Below the pieces are notes generated by a model, which was given only the letters and a program-made list of their open reading frames with translations, was not told the DNA's origin and did not search any database. A stretch of DNA of 64,000 nt from Dyella caseinilytica (GTDB lineage Bacteria > Pseudomonadota > Gammaproteobacteria > Xanthomonadales > Rhodanobacteraceae), in NCBI RefSeq assembly GCF_016865235.1, contig NZ_CP064030.1:2666001-2730000 (forward strand). The letters run 5' to 3'. Shown here in pieces: positions 1 through 9,580 of this stretch. The translations under genes and the position numbers were made by a program. The stretch's first letter is position 1. Each line of letters begins with the position of its first letter.

Positions 1-271
1 GCTCGACCTGATGTACGCACAGACCATGCCCAATCGCCTGATGTCCGGTCTGCCTGCGGGTGTAAAGCTGGCGGACAAGTGCGGCACATCCGAGACTTGG
101 GATGGCCTCACCGCCGCCTACAACGACATCGGCATCATGACCTGGCCCGATGGGCATACGGTGATCGTGGCAGCCTTCCTTACCGCCTCGAATGCACCGG
201 AGGATCAACGCCACGCTCTGTTCGTGGAGCTGGCAAAATCGATCTCGGCGGCGTTGCATCCGTCGCCATGA
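1..271 (+). CDS. Class A beta-lactamase, C-terminal part (5' truncated by window)
   Basis: The reading frame is open from base 2 to the stop at 269-271, so only about the last 89 residues are present. The segment resembles the end of class A serine beta-lactamases of the PER/CfxA-like branch: a K-x-G-T-S motif, a following strand with NDIGIMTWPDG, and a final helix. These enzymes hydrolyse beta-lactams in the periplasm. The usual K-T-G triad reads K-C-G here, an unusual substitution at a position lining the active site. The Ser-x-x-Lys and omega-loop motifs lie outside the window, so activity cannot be judged. Confidence 0.8.
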   Translation, partial: LDLMYAQTMPNRLMSGLPAGVKLADKCGTSETWDGLTAAYNDIGIMTWPDGHTVIVAAFLTASNAPEDQRHALFVELAKSISAALHPSP

Positions 272-324
272 TCCCTGCCCTTTCTCACGTGCTACGCCAT
301 CGCGCTGATAGCGCCGCGCTCGCC

Positions 325-876
325 TTATGATTTCGGTACGTAGCGCAACACAGCACAGCCAGACTGATAGGTATGCGAGCCAATCAACGAGAGCTGCTGC
401 ATTGAAACACCCTGCTTGAACAGCGGATTGCCGCTACCGAGGATGACCGGCACGAGGCCGATGCGGTATTCATCGAAAAGATTTTCCTCGATCAGCGTCT
501 CAGACAGATTGGCGCTTCCAAAGACATACAGATCTTTTTTCGCCTGCTGCTTGGCCTCACGCACGGTGTCGGCAATGTTCTCGCTGACCAGACCGGTATT
601 GTTCCAGTCAGGCTTTCGGAGTGTCCGCGAAGCAACGAGTTTGGGCAGGTTGTTCATAAAGTCGGCCACTGTGCCTTCGGCGGTTTTCCAGTAGGCTGCC
701 ATGCCCTCATAGGTGATCCGACCGAACAGCAGTCCTTCGGCCGATTCAAGTTGTTCGATGGCGAAGCGTTCCAGATCATCGCCCCACACGTGCTGATGAA
801 ATTCCAGATCCCAAGACTTGGGACCTTCGAAATACCCATCTAGCGTGACCAGATTCCACATGATCAGCTTGCCCAT
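325..876 (-). CDS. Dihydrofolate reductase-like (RibD C-terminal domain) protein
   Basis: The 183-residue protein starts MGKLIMWNLVTLDGYFEG, the first strand and loop of the RibD C-terminal/DHFR-like fold, and contains LLFGRITYEGM and a late DLYVFGSANLS segment that matches the NADPH-side region of the family. A start 15 bases upstream (876+15) is possible, but the family usually begins at the chosen methionine. Members are NADPH-dependent reductases of mostly unknown substrate; this is a stand-alone enzyme, not a riboflavin RibD fusion. It runs toward the beta-lactamase gene and ends 53 bases from it. Confidence 0.75.
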   Translation of the reverse strand: MGKLIMWNLVTLDGYFEGPKSWDLEFHQHVWGDDLERFAIEQLESAEGLLFGRITYEGMAAYWKTAEGTVADFMNNLPKLVASRTLRKPDWNNTGLVSENIADTVREAKQQAKKDLYVFGSANLSETLIEENLFDEYRIGLVPVILGSGNPLFKQGVSMQQLSLIGSHTYQSGCAVLRYVPKS

Positions 877-948
877 GGCGTCACCTCGCAATGGCTCTGA
901 ATCTCATTTCAGCGACGAACGCTTGCGATCTACATCGACGTCTGCATA

Positions 949-1362
949 TCACCCGTGAAGTGTCGCCGCAATCAGCCGCTCCGCTGGCGCGAGATTGGCG
1001 AGCAGCGCCTCCGGTAACGCATGTCGCTTTATGACGTAAGCACTAGTATTCATGACAACCTCCACGCTGCCGGATGATGGTTCAGTCACCCAAACTTTCA
1101 GCGGAAGATCGATGCCCGACGACAGGTTCGCAAGCATCACAGGCGTACCTGCCTTGGGATTGCCAAACAGAATCAACGTCGCCGGTGGCATCGACAGGCC
1201 AACCGCCAGTGCCTCCGCACGCTGATCGATGGTCGCAAAGACCTTGATGCCGTGATCCGCCAGCGCGGCGAGCAGCCGTTGCACAGTATCTGCAAAGGGA
1301 TAGGGACTTTGCAGGACGACAAGTCCTGCAGATTCGTCAGTGCGAACCTGGGAAGACATCAT
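949..1362 (-). CDS. DUF302 domain protein
   Basis: About 137 residues. The central part (FATIDQRAEA, then PATLILFGNPKAGTPVM) is the DUF302 signature, a small alpha/beta domain of unknown biochemical role often found near redox or metal-stress genes. The start is taken at the double ATG at 1362/1359; the longer open frame to 1449 adds a Cys/His-rich stretch that is not typical of the family and is probably non-coding. No signal peptide is evident from the chosen start. It lies downstream of the DUF2141 gene on the same strand, 140 bases away. Confidence 0.7.
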   Translation of the reverse strand: MMSSQVRTDESAGLVVLQSPYPFADTVQRLLAALADHGIKVFATIDQRAEALAVGLSMPPATLILFGNPKAGTPVMLANLSSGIDLPLKVWVTEPSSGSVEVVMNTSAYVIKRHALPEALLANLAPAERLIAATLHG

Positions 1363-1502
1363 ATGCCGCATCCTCGTTGAACCACATGCATGGCAGATGC
1401 CCACCGTTCCAGCATGCACCGGAACGGCAGGCACCATTTTACGCGCCAATCATGCCTCGAAAGAGAACGCGGCGTACATCCTTGAAGTGGTCTGCGACCG
1501 AC

Positions 1503-1955
1503 TTACACCCCGTTCTTGAGGTGAACCAGTACCGTCGTGTCCTTGTCCGTCACCTGGAAATTTGCCTGATCAAACGAAGGCTTACCCATCAGGGTGAGAT
1601 TGTTGCTGAAGCCATACCCGCCCCGGGGCTTGCCGAACAAGCCGGTCTGCATCTTGCCGCTGCCATCGGTGTCCTGGAACACATCGATGCTGTAGACACC
1701 CGGTGTGACATCGTTGAACGTATACGTCACCGAGCCCGGCGCGGCCTTGACCGTGCCCGTCGCAAACGGCGGCGCCTTATCTTTCCACGATGCTTCAGAA
1801 TTATTCAGATCGATATGGATAGTGCCATTGGTGCTACGCACACCGTCCACGGTGACGACAAGCGTGGAAGCTTGCGCAGATACGCACAACATACCCGCCA
1901 TGACGCCTGCTACGACGACAGATTTTCGCAAAAACTTAGCAAGTTGGTTTTCCAT
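1503..1955 (-). CDS. DUF2141 secreted protein
   Basis: A 150-residue protein with a clear signal peptide (about residues 1-29, ending AQA-S) followed by a DUF2141 domain: short beta-strands, an NGTIHIDLNNSE segment, and the diagnostic GVYSIDVFQDTDGSGKMQTGLFGKPRGGYGFSNN region, cited here only in part: VFQDTDGSGKM. The family is periplasmic or secreted and of unknown function. The start at 1955 is supported by an AAGAGG ribosome site about ten bases upstream; the open frame extends further to 2231 without support. Likely monocistronic. Confidence 0.78.
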   Translation of the reverse strand: MENQLAKFLRKSVVVAGVMAGMLCVSAQASTLVVTVDGVRSTNGTIHIDLNNSEASWKDKAPPFATGTVKAAPGSVTYTFNDVTPGVYSIDVFQDTDGSGKMQTGLFGKPRGGYGFSNNLTLMGKPSFDQANFQVTDKDTTVLVHLKNGV

Positions 1956-2428
1956 ATGCACTGACCTCTTATGTGTTGAAGTGGGGATAGCGCACATGTG
2001 ATGCCACAACCCGAAAAAGGGTTGCATAGGCTGAAAGTCGGTTGCACTTCCTGCACAAGTATGGATTCGGCTTGAATCAAGCACATGGCGAAACACGCAC
2101 AAAACATCTGTGCCGTCAGTCATGCATGCATATCTATGTCCTTCGGCATGGTGTGCCGTGCAAACAAGCGCCAAGGTGCAATTAAAAACTTTCGTCAAAC
2201 TGACATCTAGCGATTTCGCTCGTGACATCAATGGCCGTGTTTGGGAATGACAGAAGAACGCTTTCTTCGCATCCTTACATTTAGCTCCGAGTCGGAAATC
2301 GGCGATTGACGTAGACGCAGATCCCTCGCCCTAGCACACGCGCCACTTCGACATTAAGCCCAAGGCCGAAGCAACCTCGGTTTGTGCAAACGTAAGCTGA
2401 TACCGAACTTCCAAATCGGATCGATGGC
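1956..2428. other. Divergent intergenic region
   Basis: No gene is supported in these 473 bases between the divergent DUF2141 gene and the alpha/beta hydrolase. A small hairpin, CAACCC-GAAAAA-GGGTTG, sits at 2007-2024, about 50 bases upstream of the DUF2141 start. Small frames on the minus strand look random. Both promoters should be here, but no clear -35/-10 pair was identified. Confidence 0.5.
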
Positions 2429-3430
2429 ATGTTGGTATGGCTGGCAATGACGCTCGCGGTTGTAACGAGCGCGAATAACCCTCCGATAGACACTGTTTAC
2501 CTTGCCCTGCCGAATGCTCCTGGAGAGCACCTTGCACTGCATTGCGTACATCCATCGCAAGCCACCCAGGCGGCGGTGCTTTTCATCCACGGCGCGAGCT
2601 TTCCAACCCTGCTGGCATCGGGCTTCCAATTCAGTCCGGGAGACTCCTGGATTCACGATGCGGCAAAGCACGGCTACCTGTCGTGCGGACTGGACTTCCT
2701 AGGTTTCGGTGATTCCAGCCGCCCACCGGCAATGCTCCGTCCCGCTGAAGGCGCCGCGCCGGTCATCCGTGCAAAGGAAGCCGCTGATGAAATCGCCGCG
2801 GCCGTCGACTACCTGCGATCCAAGCAAGGCATGACAAGCATCCACGTGGTGGCGCATTCCTGGGGAACGATTCCTGCCGCAACGTTTGCAGCAAATCATC
2901 CTTACGAGTTGACTTCGCTTACCTTGTTCGGCCCGGTTGTTCCCGTCAAAACACCCGCTGACGATGACCCAACGCATATCGCATGGTGGAGCATCACGGC
3001 CCAGCAACGTCTTGAGCAGCTACGCTTCAAAGATATATTGCCGCGCAATCAATATTTACTCGAACCTGCCGTCGATCAGCGCTGGACGGCCACCTTCGCA
3101 GCGTCCGTTCCCCACGTACCCGGTGACAAAGACGACATGCTGCGTATTCCCTCAGGTCCGCTTGTTGATATCGACACCGTTTCCGCCGGCACCTATCCCT
3201 ATAAAGCCAGTGATGTCTGGGTTCCGGTGTTCGTGGTCTATGGCAACTACGACAATGTGGTCAACGACGAAGGCGCCACGCGCTTCCTGGCCGGATTCAC
3301 CCACAGCCCGCTGCGTTGGCGGTTGCGCATCGACGATGGCACCCATGTCATGCACCTGGAGAAGAATCGCCATTCGCTCTATGAAAGCGTAAATGCCTTT
3401 ATTCACGCCGCCGAATCCACCGAGCGTTGA
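2429..3430 (+). CDS. Alpha/beta hydrolase, probably exported
   Basis: 333 residues with a short hydrophobic N-terminus (about residues 1-15). The fold is shown by VLFIHGASFP (oxyanion loop), the nucleophile elbow AHSWGT, an acid-bearing strand VPVFVVYGNYDNVVND and a final histidine in DGTHVMHLE. This is the Ser-Asp-His arrangement of alpha/beta hydrolases; the substrate cannot be told from sequence. It is followed after only 17 bases by an ABM-domain gene, so the two are probably co-transcribed. Confidence 0.75.
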   Translation: MLVWLAMTLAVVTSANNPPIDTVYLALPNAPGEHLALHCVHPSQATQAAVLFIHGASFPTLLASGFQFSPGDSWIHDAAKHGYLSCGLDFLGFGDSSRPPAMLRPAEGAAPVIRAKEAADEIAAAVDYLRSKQGMTSIHVVAHSWGTIPAATFAANHPYELTSLTLFGPVVPVKTPADDDPTHIAWWSITAQQRLEQLRFKDILPRNQYLLEPAVDQRWTATFAASVPHVPGDKDDMLRIPSGPLVDIDTVSAGTYPYKASDVWVPVFVVYGNYDNVVNDEGATRFLAGFTHSPLRWRLRIDDGTHVMHLEKNRHSLYESVNAFIHAAESTER

Positions 3431-3447
3431 AGAAGGTCGATATCGCC

Positions 3448-4221
3448 ATGAAAGATCGCATGTCTGTCCTCTTCGCACTCATCTTCCTCGCACTTACCAG
3501 TGCCTCGACCATCGCCATGAGCATGCCCGACTCGCCCTCACCTGCTTCCGTTTTCAATGCAAAGCGCTCGCTTTTCGCCGTCGTGTTCGAGGTCAAGCCC
3601 GATGAGGCACGTGGCGCGGACTATCTGCGCATTGCTAAAGGCTTGCGACCGGAGCTGACTCAAATGCCGGGCTTTCTGGAAAACGAGCGATTCCGCAGCC
3701 GATCTCGCCCAGGCTATCTGCTGTCCCTGTCACTGTGGGATGACGAAAAGGCATTGGTACGCTGGAGAACCGTGGAGAAACACCATCAGGCACAAGTGGA
3801 GGGTCGGCAAGGTGTACTTGACGACTACCACATACGCGTCGGCGAAGTGACGCGGGTTGCCGGGCGTTATACCGATCAGCCGGTAGGCTGGATGCGTCAG
3901 GACCAAACACAGGTTGGACAAGCCGCTGCCCTCACTATCATCGATGGCGTTGTACCGCCCAGCTCAAGCCTTTGGAAATTCGCCGGCAGCATTGCGCCCG
4001 GCCACGGTGATGTCGTCAGTGAAGATATTTTCGACCATCTCACCACACCTGGGCGCATGGCCATGCTTGTCGGTTGGCGTACTCAGCAAGAAGCGAACGC
4101 GTTTGCAGAGGACGCTATCCGCCACAACGATGTACACGCGCAAATCTACGCCATAAGGGTGATTCGGGATTACGGACTGAAGGATCGGCGTGAAGCACCG
4201 CAATTCTATCCCGCTCAATAA
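3448..4221 (+). CDS. Exported protein with antibiotic-biosynthesis-monooxygenase (ABM) domain
   Basis: 257 residues with a signal peptide (about residues 1-25). The first domain (FAVVFEVKPDEA ... MPGFLENERFRS ... YLLSLSLWDDEKAL) matches the dimeric alpha-beta ABM fold, used by small heme-degrading or quinol mono-oxygenases. The second half shows a weaker repeat of the same pattern (AMLVGWRTQQEANAFAEDA), so it may be a tandem ABM protein. An ATG at 3448 with GAAGAAGG upstream is preferred over the TTG at 3427. Exported ABM proteins are uncommon; function unknown. Confidence 0.65.
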   Translation: MKDRMSVLFALIFLALTSASTIAMSMPDSPSPASVFNAKRSLFAVVFEVKPDEARGADYLRIAKGLRPELTQMPGFLENERFRSRSRPGYLLSLSLWDDEKALVRWRTVEKHHQAQVEGRQGVLDDYHIRVGEVTRVAGRYTDQPVGWMRQDQTQVGQAAALTIIDGVVPPSSSLWKFAGSIAPGHGDVVSEDIFDHLTTPGRMAMLVGWRTQQEANAFAEDAIRHNDVHAQIYAIRVIRDYGLKDRREAPQFYPAQ

Positions 4222-4822
4222 CGGCGCATAACGACTGCATTGTCGCGAATGCCTGACGCCTGGTTTAAGCGGCACCGGCGGCATCCGCCCTAGGCGGGCA
4301 GCAAGATCAATACGCAAAGTCTGCTTGCGCCTGCGAAGTCCAAAAGGCCGAACTAACTCATATATGGACTCACGTGTCCGGCGATACATCTTGCTCCATC
4401 GGAAGCAGCACCCTCGCGACATCGGGCCTGCTGGCGTCCCTCCTCTTTGTGAACGACTTGGCTAAAGGGTCTGATTTGCCATGAAGGCACGATCAGTATC
4501 CGCTCAGGCAAAGATCGCAAGGATCACGCTGAACAGCACACCATCGCGCAGGCGTAACGACCCAACCACCATGCTTTTTTAGTCCCTGTCCTACATTCGT
4601 TTGTCTACATATTTTTTAGTATTCATTCCAAGTCCTTCGTCACACCAAGACGCATGAGTTCACGACGCTGATCCATGTCGTGACGCCGTAGCGAATGCAT
4701 CAATCATCTAATTCCAACGACCTCCATACCAGGTCGAAGGATTTCTGCGCGCTAAACATTCGTCAGCTCAGACATGACGCGGATGACCCGGATCAACCAG
4801 ATCATCTACGGAGTAATGCCAA
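4222..4822. other. Intergenic region upstream of the autotransporter, with attC-like remnant
   Basis: About 600 bases with no supported gene. At 4251-4300 the sequence GCCTGACGCCTGGTTTAAGC is close to the first arm of the attC sites at 15-19 kb, but the closing GTTAGGC core is missing, so at most it is a decayed site. The segment 4570-4625 is AT-rich and could hold the autotransporter promoter. A CGGAG ribosome site lies ten bases before the start at 4823. Confidence 0.4.
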
Positions 4823-7800
4823 ATGAACGCTGTCTATCGAGTTGTATGGAACGCCGCCATCGGTCGTTGGGTAGCCGCCCCGGAGCTGGCTAAAAGTCGC
4901 ACGAACGGCGGTGGGCGCCGCAATGCGAAAGTGCCGATGCGGCCTCGACCTGCACTCACTCCGCTGGCAGCCAGCTTGCTGCTAGGCGCAGTCACGATAT
5001 CACCGGCGCATGCCGATTCGATTCAATTCCCAACCGGTTCCACCGTCGACATCGGCAGTGAAACAAGAACCATTGATACTTTGACCGTGAGCAATGGCGC
5101 TACTGGCATCATCACAGGGTTGGACGGCACACTGATCTATAACGGTGGCAATTTCCGCATTGGCGGTACGGCCAGCAATACCGTACAGAACCTGGACATG
5201 AGTGGTCTGACGAACTTCGTGTTCGATAGCCCCACCGCCGTTTTCAGTGCGAGCGGCCGAGCCACGGGTGGTCCAGCCAATACGACCGGCGTCAGCAACA
5301 CAACGCTCAACCTGGCCTCGGGCACCAACACCATCACCGCCAGCTCGTTTGGTGTTGCGGATACTGCACGTAGCGTCTCGGGGCCGGCGACCAACCAGGG
5401 CACGGTTGGGCTTGGTCAGACCAACACCATCAATGCCGATCAAATCACCATTGGCGTCAACCAAACCGTCGGCATGCTTAATTTCCAGGACGGCATTGCC
5501 GGCGGTACGGTGAAGATCCGTGGCACCGATGGTGTTAGCGCCGTTAGCAACTGGAATATCGCGGTTGGTTCGAACAGCAACTACAGCGGCAGCGTAGGCA
5601 CAGCAGACTTCAGCGCGGGTACGCTCGACGCAAAGGTCGATGCGCTGACCATTGCGACCTCGCTCTACGGCAGTCAATCGGCAACCGGCACATTCACCAT
5701 GGGTGCGGGTGTGTTGGATGCGAACACGATCTTGCTGGGACAGAATGCGCGAACCTCCGGTGCTGGCGGCACGACAGCCAATTTGAACATTGGCGCGGGT
5801 GGCACCGTATTGGCAAATACGGTCACGATGGGCGATCGCACCGGAACCACCGGCACATTGGCGTCTTACGTCAACCTCGACGGTGGCGCTCTACGTGCGG
5901 GTTCCATTTCTACGGGTGCAGGAAGTGCCACCCGATCCATCAATTTCAATGATGGTGTTCTCGGCAATTACGCCGACGGCCAAGACATGACGGTGAATGT
6001 GCCTATCGCACTCGCCGCCACGGGTACACACACCTTCCAGGTCGATGGCGCCAATGCGCTGATGACCGTCAGCGGCCTGGTTAGCAACCTCGGAAGCAAC
6101 GCCAATGGCACCTTGAACAAGGCGGGCAACGGCACGCTGACGCTGACGGGCAACAACACCTACAGCGGCGGCACCACAGTCAACGGAGGCCTCATCCTCT
6201 TTCAGACTGGCGCCAATCTGGGCACTGGCAACATCACGCTCGATGGCGGTGGTTTGCAGTGGGCCTCAGGCAACGCGCTGGATATCTCCTCGCGCCTCAA
6301 CGCGCTGGGCAGCAACGGTGCGGTGCTCGATACCAACGGCAACAACATCACGCTGGCCAGCGTGATGACCGGCGACGGCGGACAGTTGATCAAGCAAGGC
6401 GCAGGCACGCTGACCCTTACCGGCAACAACACCTACAGTGGCGTCACGCAGATCAACGCGGGCGATGTCGTCATAGGTAACGGCGGCACATCAGGCGGCA
6501 TCAGCGGCGACATCATCAACAACACGCAGCTGACGATCAACCGCTCCGACACCGCGACCTTGCCGGGTACGATTTCCGGTGCAGGCACGCTGGTACAGGC
6601 TGGTGCGGGCACCACGATCCTGACCGGCGACAACACTTACACCGGCAATACGCTGGTCAATGCCGGCGGTTTGCAACTCGGCAACGGGGGCACCAGTGGC
6701 AGCATTGCAAGCAATGTGTCACTGGCCGCGGATACCACGCTGGCTGTCGATCGTTCGGACAGCTCGCTGTTGCCGGGCATCGTGTCTGGTGCAGGCTCTT
6801 TCGAGCAGATCGGTACCGGCACCACCGTGCTGGCCGGTGACAACACCTATACCGGCGGCACCACCATCAGCAGCGGCAGTCTGCGATTGGGCAACGGCGG
6901 CACCAGCGGCAGCGTCGTGGGCGATATCGTCAATAACGGCACGCTGGAATTCAACCGCGCCGATGACTTCAGCGTTGCGAATGCGATCAGCGGTAGCGGC
7001 GGACTGACCCAGCTGGGCTCAGGCACGCTAAGCCTCGAAGGCGATCAGACTTACACCGGCACGACGCTGGTGCAGAACGGCACGCTGTCGATCGGCGGCT
7101 CGATCCAGTCCGATACCACCGTGGCATCGGGCGCGACACTGTCGGGCATCGGCACCATTCATGGCAACGTGGTGAATGCGGGCATCCTGTCCCCCGGCAG
7201 TGCTGTCGCTGGCAATACCGGCTACGGCACGCTGACTATCCATGGCGACTATGTCGGCAATAACGGCGTGCTCGCACTCAACACGTTCCTCGGCGATGAC
7301 AATTCTCCGTCGAGCAAGCTGGTGATCGACGGTGGCAACGCCAGCGGCCAGACCAACGTGATCGTGCACAACACCAGTACGACGCAAGGCAACACATCCA
7401 GCGACGGCATCTTGGTGATCGCTGCCGTCAATGGCGGTACCACCGATACCGGCGCATTCGCTCTCGGCAACTACACACGCGACGGCGCGCTCAACTATCG
7501 CCTGTTCCGCGGAGACCTGGCTGGGACGAATCCGGACAACTGGTACCTGCGTAACCAATTCGTCGTGCCACCGGATCCGGGCACCATTACCCAACCTGGC
7601 GATCCGGGCACACCCATCCAACCGGTTGATCCGGTTGATCCGGGTGGCGATGCCCTACCCGCCCTGCCGATCGATCCGCAGAAGCCGCTGTTGCCAGGTT
7701 CGTATCCGATCATCGGACCGGAACTGGCCACCTATGGCGTGGTGCAGCCCATCGCACGCGAGCTCGGCATGTTGACGCTCGGCACCATGCATCAGCGCGC

Positions 7801-8707
7801 CGGCGATGACGCCTCGACGCTGCCGACCTCAGCCGGCATCGACGCTCAGCCATCAGTGTGGACGCGCGCGTTCGCCAGCAATATCGACAATACGTACCGC
7901 GCGTTTGCCGCACCGCGTGCTCGCGGCAACTTGACAGGTTTTCAGGTCGGTGCAGATCTGTGGCGAGGCGATTCGTTCAACGGCCACAGCGACCGTTTCG
8001 GCGGCTATCTGGCGCACAGCAATACAGACGTGCGAGTCGATGGCGCCGTGACCAATCAGGAAGCCACCGGCTACGTCACGCAACGTACCGGCTCGGTCAA
8101 CCTGCAAGCCAATTCGGCTGGCGTGTACTGGACACATTACGGTCCGCAAGGCTGGTACCTCGATGGCGTATTGCAAGCGACGACCTATGGCGGCTCCGCC
8201 AGCACGGACACGGCGCGCCTGAACACGCGCGGTGTGGGTTACATGGGTTCGCTGGAGTTCGGCTATCCCTTCGCCATGCCGCAGCTCGGTTCGAACTTCG
8301 TACTTGAACCGCAGGCGCAAGTGGGGTGGCAGAAGGTGCGCTTCAGCGACGGACAAGATGCGGAAGGCTCCGTTGCATTGGGCTCGACCAATGGAACCAC
8401 CGGCCGCGTCGGTGTGCGTGGCAAGTGGCAGATCGACACGAAGGGTGGCGCTCGACTGGAGCCGTTTGTGGCGGTCGACTACTTGCACGATTGGGGCGGA
8501 AGTGCCACGACGGTTTACTCAGGCACAGACCACGTTCCGCTGCTTTCGGCAGCCAGCCGCGTACAAGCTTCCGGCGGATTGACCGCACGTCTGACCTCAA
8601 ACCTCAGCGTCAATGCGTCGGTGGGCTACCAGGTCGGCGTCGGCGCGACGGAGTACGCCAAGCGCGACAGTCTCACTGCCAACGCTGGCTTACGCTTTAC
8701 GTGGTAA
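4823..8707 (+). CDS. Classical (type Va) autotransporter with PATR repeats
   Basis: 1294 residues. Residues 1-24 are an extended signal peptide region (MNAVYRVVWN, then WVAAPELAK), followed by a hydrophobic core and probable cleavage after AHA near residue 65. The passenger is Gly/Asn/Thr-rich beta-helix sequence. Between about 435 and 790 there are five passenger-associated transport repeats of the form GTLTLTGNNTYSGGTTVN. A Pro-rich linker (PPDPGTITQPGDPG and on) precedes a C-terminal beta-barrel of about 285 residues ending GLRFTW, with the expected final aromatic. It should be exported by Sec and display its passenger on the cell surface; the ligand is unknown. An IS element begins 53 bases after its stop. 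Confidence 0.92.
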   Translation: MNAVYRVVWNAAIGRWVAAPELAKSRTNGGGRRNAKVPMRPRPALTPLAASLLLGAVTISPAHADSIQFPTGSTVDIGSETRTIDTLTVSNGATGIITGLDGTLIYNGGNFRIGGTASNTVQNLDMSGLTNFVFDSPTAVFSASGRATGGPANTTGVSNTTLNLASGTNTITASSFGVADTARSVSGPATNQGTVGLGQTNTINADQITIGVNQTVGMLNFQDGIAGGTVKIRGTDGVSAVSNWNIAVGSNSNYSGSVGTADFSAGTLDAKVDALTIATSLYGSQSATGTFTMGAGVLDANTILLGQNARTSGAGGTTANLNIGAGGTVLANTVTMGDRTGTTGTLASYVNLDGGALRAGSISTGAGSATRSINFNDGVLGNYADGQDMTVNVPIALAATGTHTFQVDGANALMTVSGLVSNLGSNANGTLNKAGNGTLTLTGNNTYSGGTTVNGGLILFQTGANLGTGNITLDGGGLQWASGNALDISSRLNALGSNGAVLDTNGNNITLASVMTGDGGQLIKQGAGTLTLTGNNTYSGVTQINAGDVVIGNGGTSGGISGDIINNTQLTINRSDTATLPGTISGAGTLVQAGAGTTILTGDNTYTGNTLVNAGGLQLGNGGTSGSIASNVSLAADTTLAVDRSDSSLLPGIVSGAGSFEQIGTGTTVLAGDNTYTGGTTISSGSLRLGNGGTSGSVVGDIVNNGTLEFNRADDFSVANAISGSGGLTQLGSGTLSLEGDQTYTGTTLVQNGTLSIGGSIQSDTTVASGATLSGIGTIHGNVVNAGILSPGSAVAGNTGYGTLTIHGDYVGNNGVLALNTFLGDDNSPSSKLVIDGGNASGQTNVIVHNTSTTQGNTSSDGILVIAAVNGGTTDTGAFALGNYTRDGALNYRLFRGDLAGTNPDNWYLRNQFVVPPDPGTITQPGDPGTPIQPVDPVDPGGDALPALPIDPQKPLLPGSYPIIGPELATYGVVQPIARELGMLTLGTMHQRAGDDASTLPTSAGIDAQPSVWTRAFASNIDNTYRAFAAPRARGNLTGFQVGADLWRGDSFNGHSDRFGGYLAHSNTDVRVDGAVTNQEATGYVTQRTGSVNLQANSAGVYWTHYGPQGWYLDGVLQATTYGGSASTDTARLNTRGVGYMGSLEFGYPFAMPQLGSNFVLEPQAQVGWQKVRFSDGQDAEGSVALGSTNGTTGRVGVRGKWQIDTKGGARLEPFVAVDYLHDWGGSATTVYSGTDHVPLLSAASRVQASGGLTARLTSNLSVNASVGYQVGVGATEYAKRDSLTANAGLRFTW

Positions 8708-8760
8708 GCGCGAGCGACAACAAGGCACATCACTGCGCATCATTTGATGCGCAGTGATAC

Positions 8761-9580
8761 TAGGGCGTGTTAACACTATAGGCGTCTGATCTTATACTTA
8801 GGCGATGGAAATCACGGAAGAACAATTTCAACGGATCGAACACTGCTTGCCGCAACAACGCGGCAACGTCAGCATGACGAACCTGCAGGTGTTGAACGCG
8901 ATCCTTTATGTTGCCGAGCATGGCTGCAAGTGGCGTGGCTTGCCAAAGCGTTTTGGCAATTGGCACACGATCTATACGCGGATGAATCGCTGGTCTAAGC
9001 ACGGCGTGCTTGATCGCGTGTTCCAAGAGCTGCAACGTGAGCAGATCGTTCGCATCAAAATCGAAGCGGTCTCACTGGATAGCACCGTGGTCAAGGTTCA
9101 TCCTGACGGTACCGGAGCGTTAAAAAAAACGGCCCCCAAGCCATCGGGAAATCGCGCGGCGGCTGGACTACCAAGATTCATATGGTTGCCGCGGATGCTC
9201 GAACAGCCCTGACATTTGCGCTATCTCCTGGGGAGGCGGGTGACGCACCGATGGGACGTGCTCTGCTGCAAAGTCTGGGATCGATTGACGAGCCGCTGCA
9301 TGTATTGATGGACAAAGCTTACGAAGGTGATGAGACGCGCCAACTGGCACTCGACCTTGGCTTTATTCCCGTGGTTCCGCCTAAAAGCAATCGGCTCGAA
9401 CCATGGGCGTATGATCGAGAAATGTACAAGCGCCGCAACGAAGTGGAGCGGCTATTCCGGCGCTTGAAAGGCTTTCGCCGCGTCTTTTCCCGATTCGATA
9501 AGCTGGACATCGTGTTTCTCGGCTTCGTCCATTTCGCGCTCATCATCGATGGACTCAGGTGGTAGTGTTAACACGCCCTA
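8761..9580 (+). mobile_element. IS5-family insertion sequence (IS427-like), complete
   Basis: An element of about 816-820 bp bounded by perfect 18-bp inverted repeats: TAGGGCGTGTTAACACTA at 8761-8778 and its complement at 9563-9580. The outermost TA is probably the target duplication. Each repeat contains the palindrome GTGTTAACAC. It holds one transposase read in two frames. It sits between two adhesin genes without disrupting either. Confidence 0.92.
8805..9565 (+). CDS. IS5-family DDE transposase made by -1 frameshift
   Basis: Frame 1 runs from the ATG at 8805 and encodes the N-terminal helix-turn-helix part and the first catalytic Asp (D92 in SLDSTVV). At 9120-9130 there is a TTAAAAAAAAC run with eight As. 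Slipping back one base there joins to the second frame, which reads KKNGPQAIGKSRGGW and on, then MDKAYEGD (second Asp) and RRNEVERLFRRLKG (Glu), ending at 9565. The fused protein is about 253 residues, a normal IS5 length. Unshifted, the first frame ends at 9212. The stop codon lies inside the right inverted repeat. Confidence 0.88.

Noticed and set aside
3964..4422. 152-residue minus-strand frame
   Set aside because: Mostly antisense to the ABM gene and the attC-like remnant; no ribosome site or domain.
6130..7200. Tandem repeats as a possible CRISPR
   Set aside because: They are in-frame PATR protein repeats of the autotransporter, with no spacer structure or cas genes.
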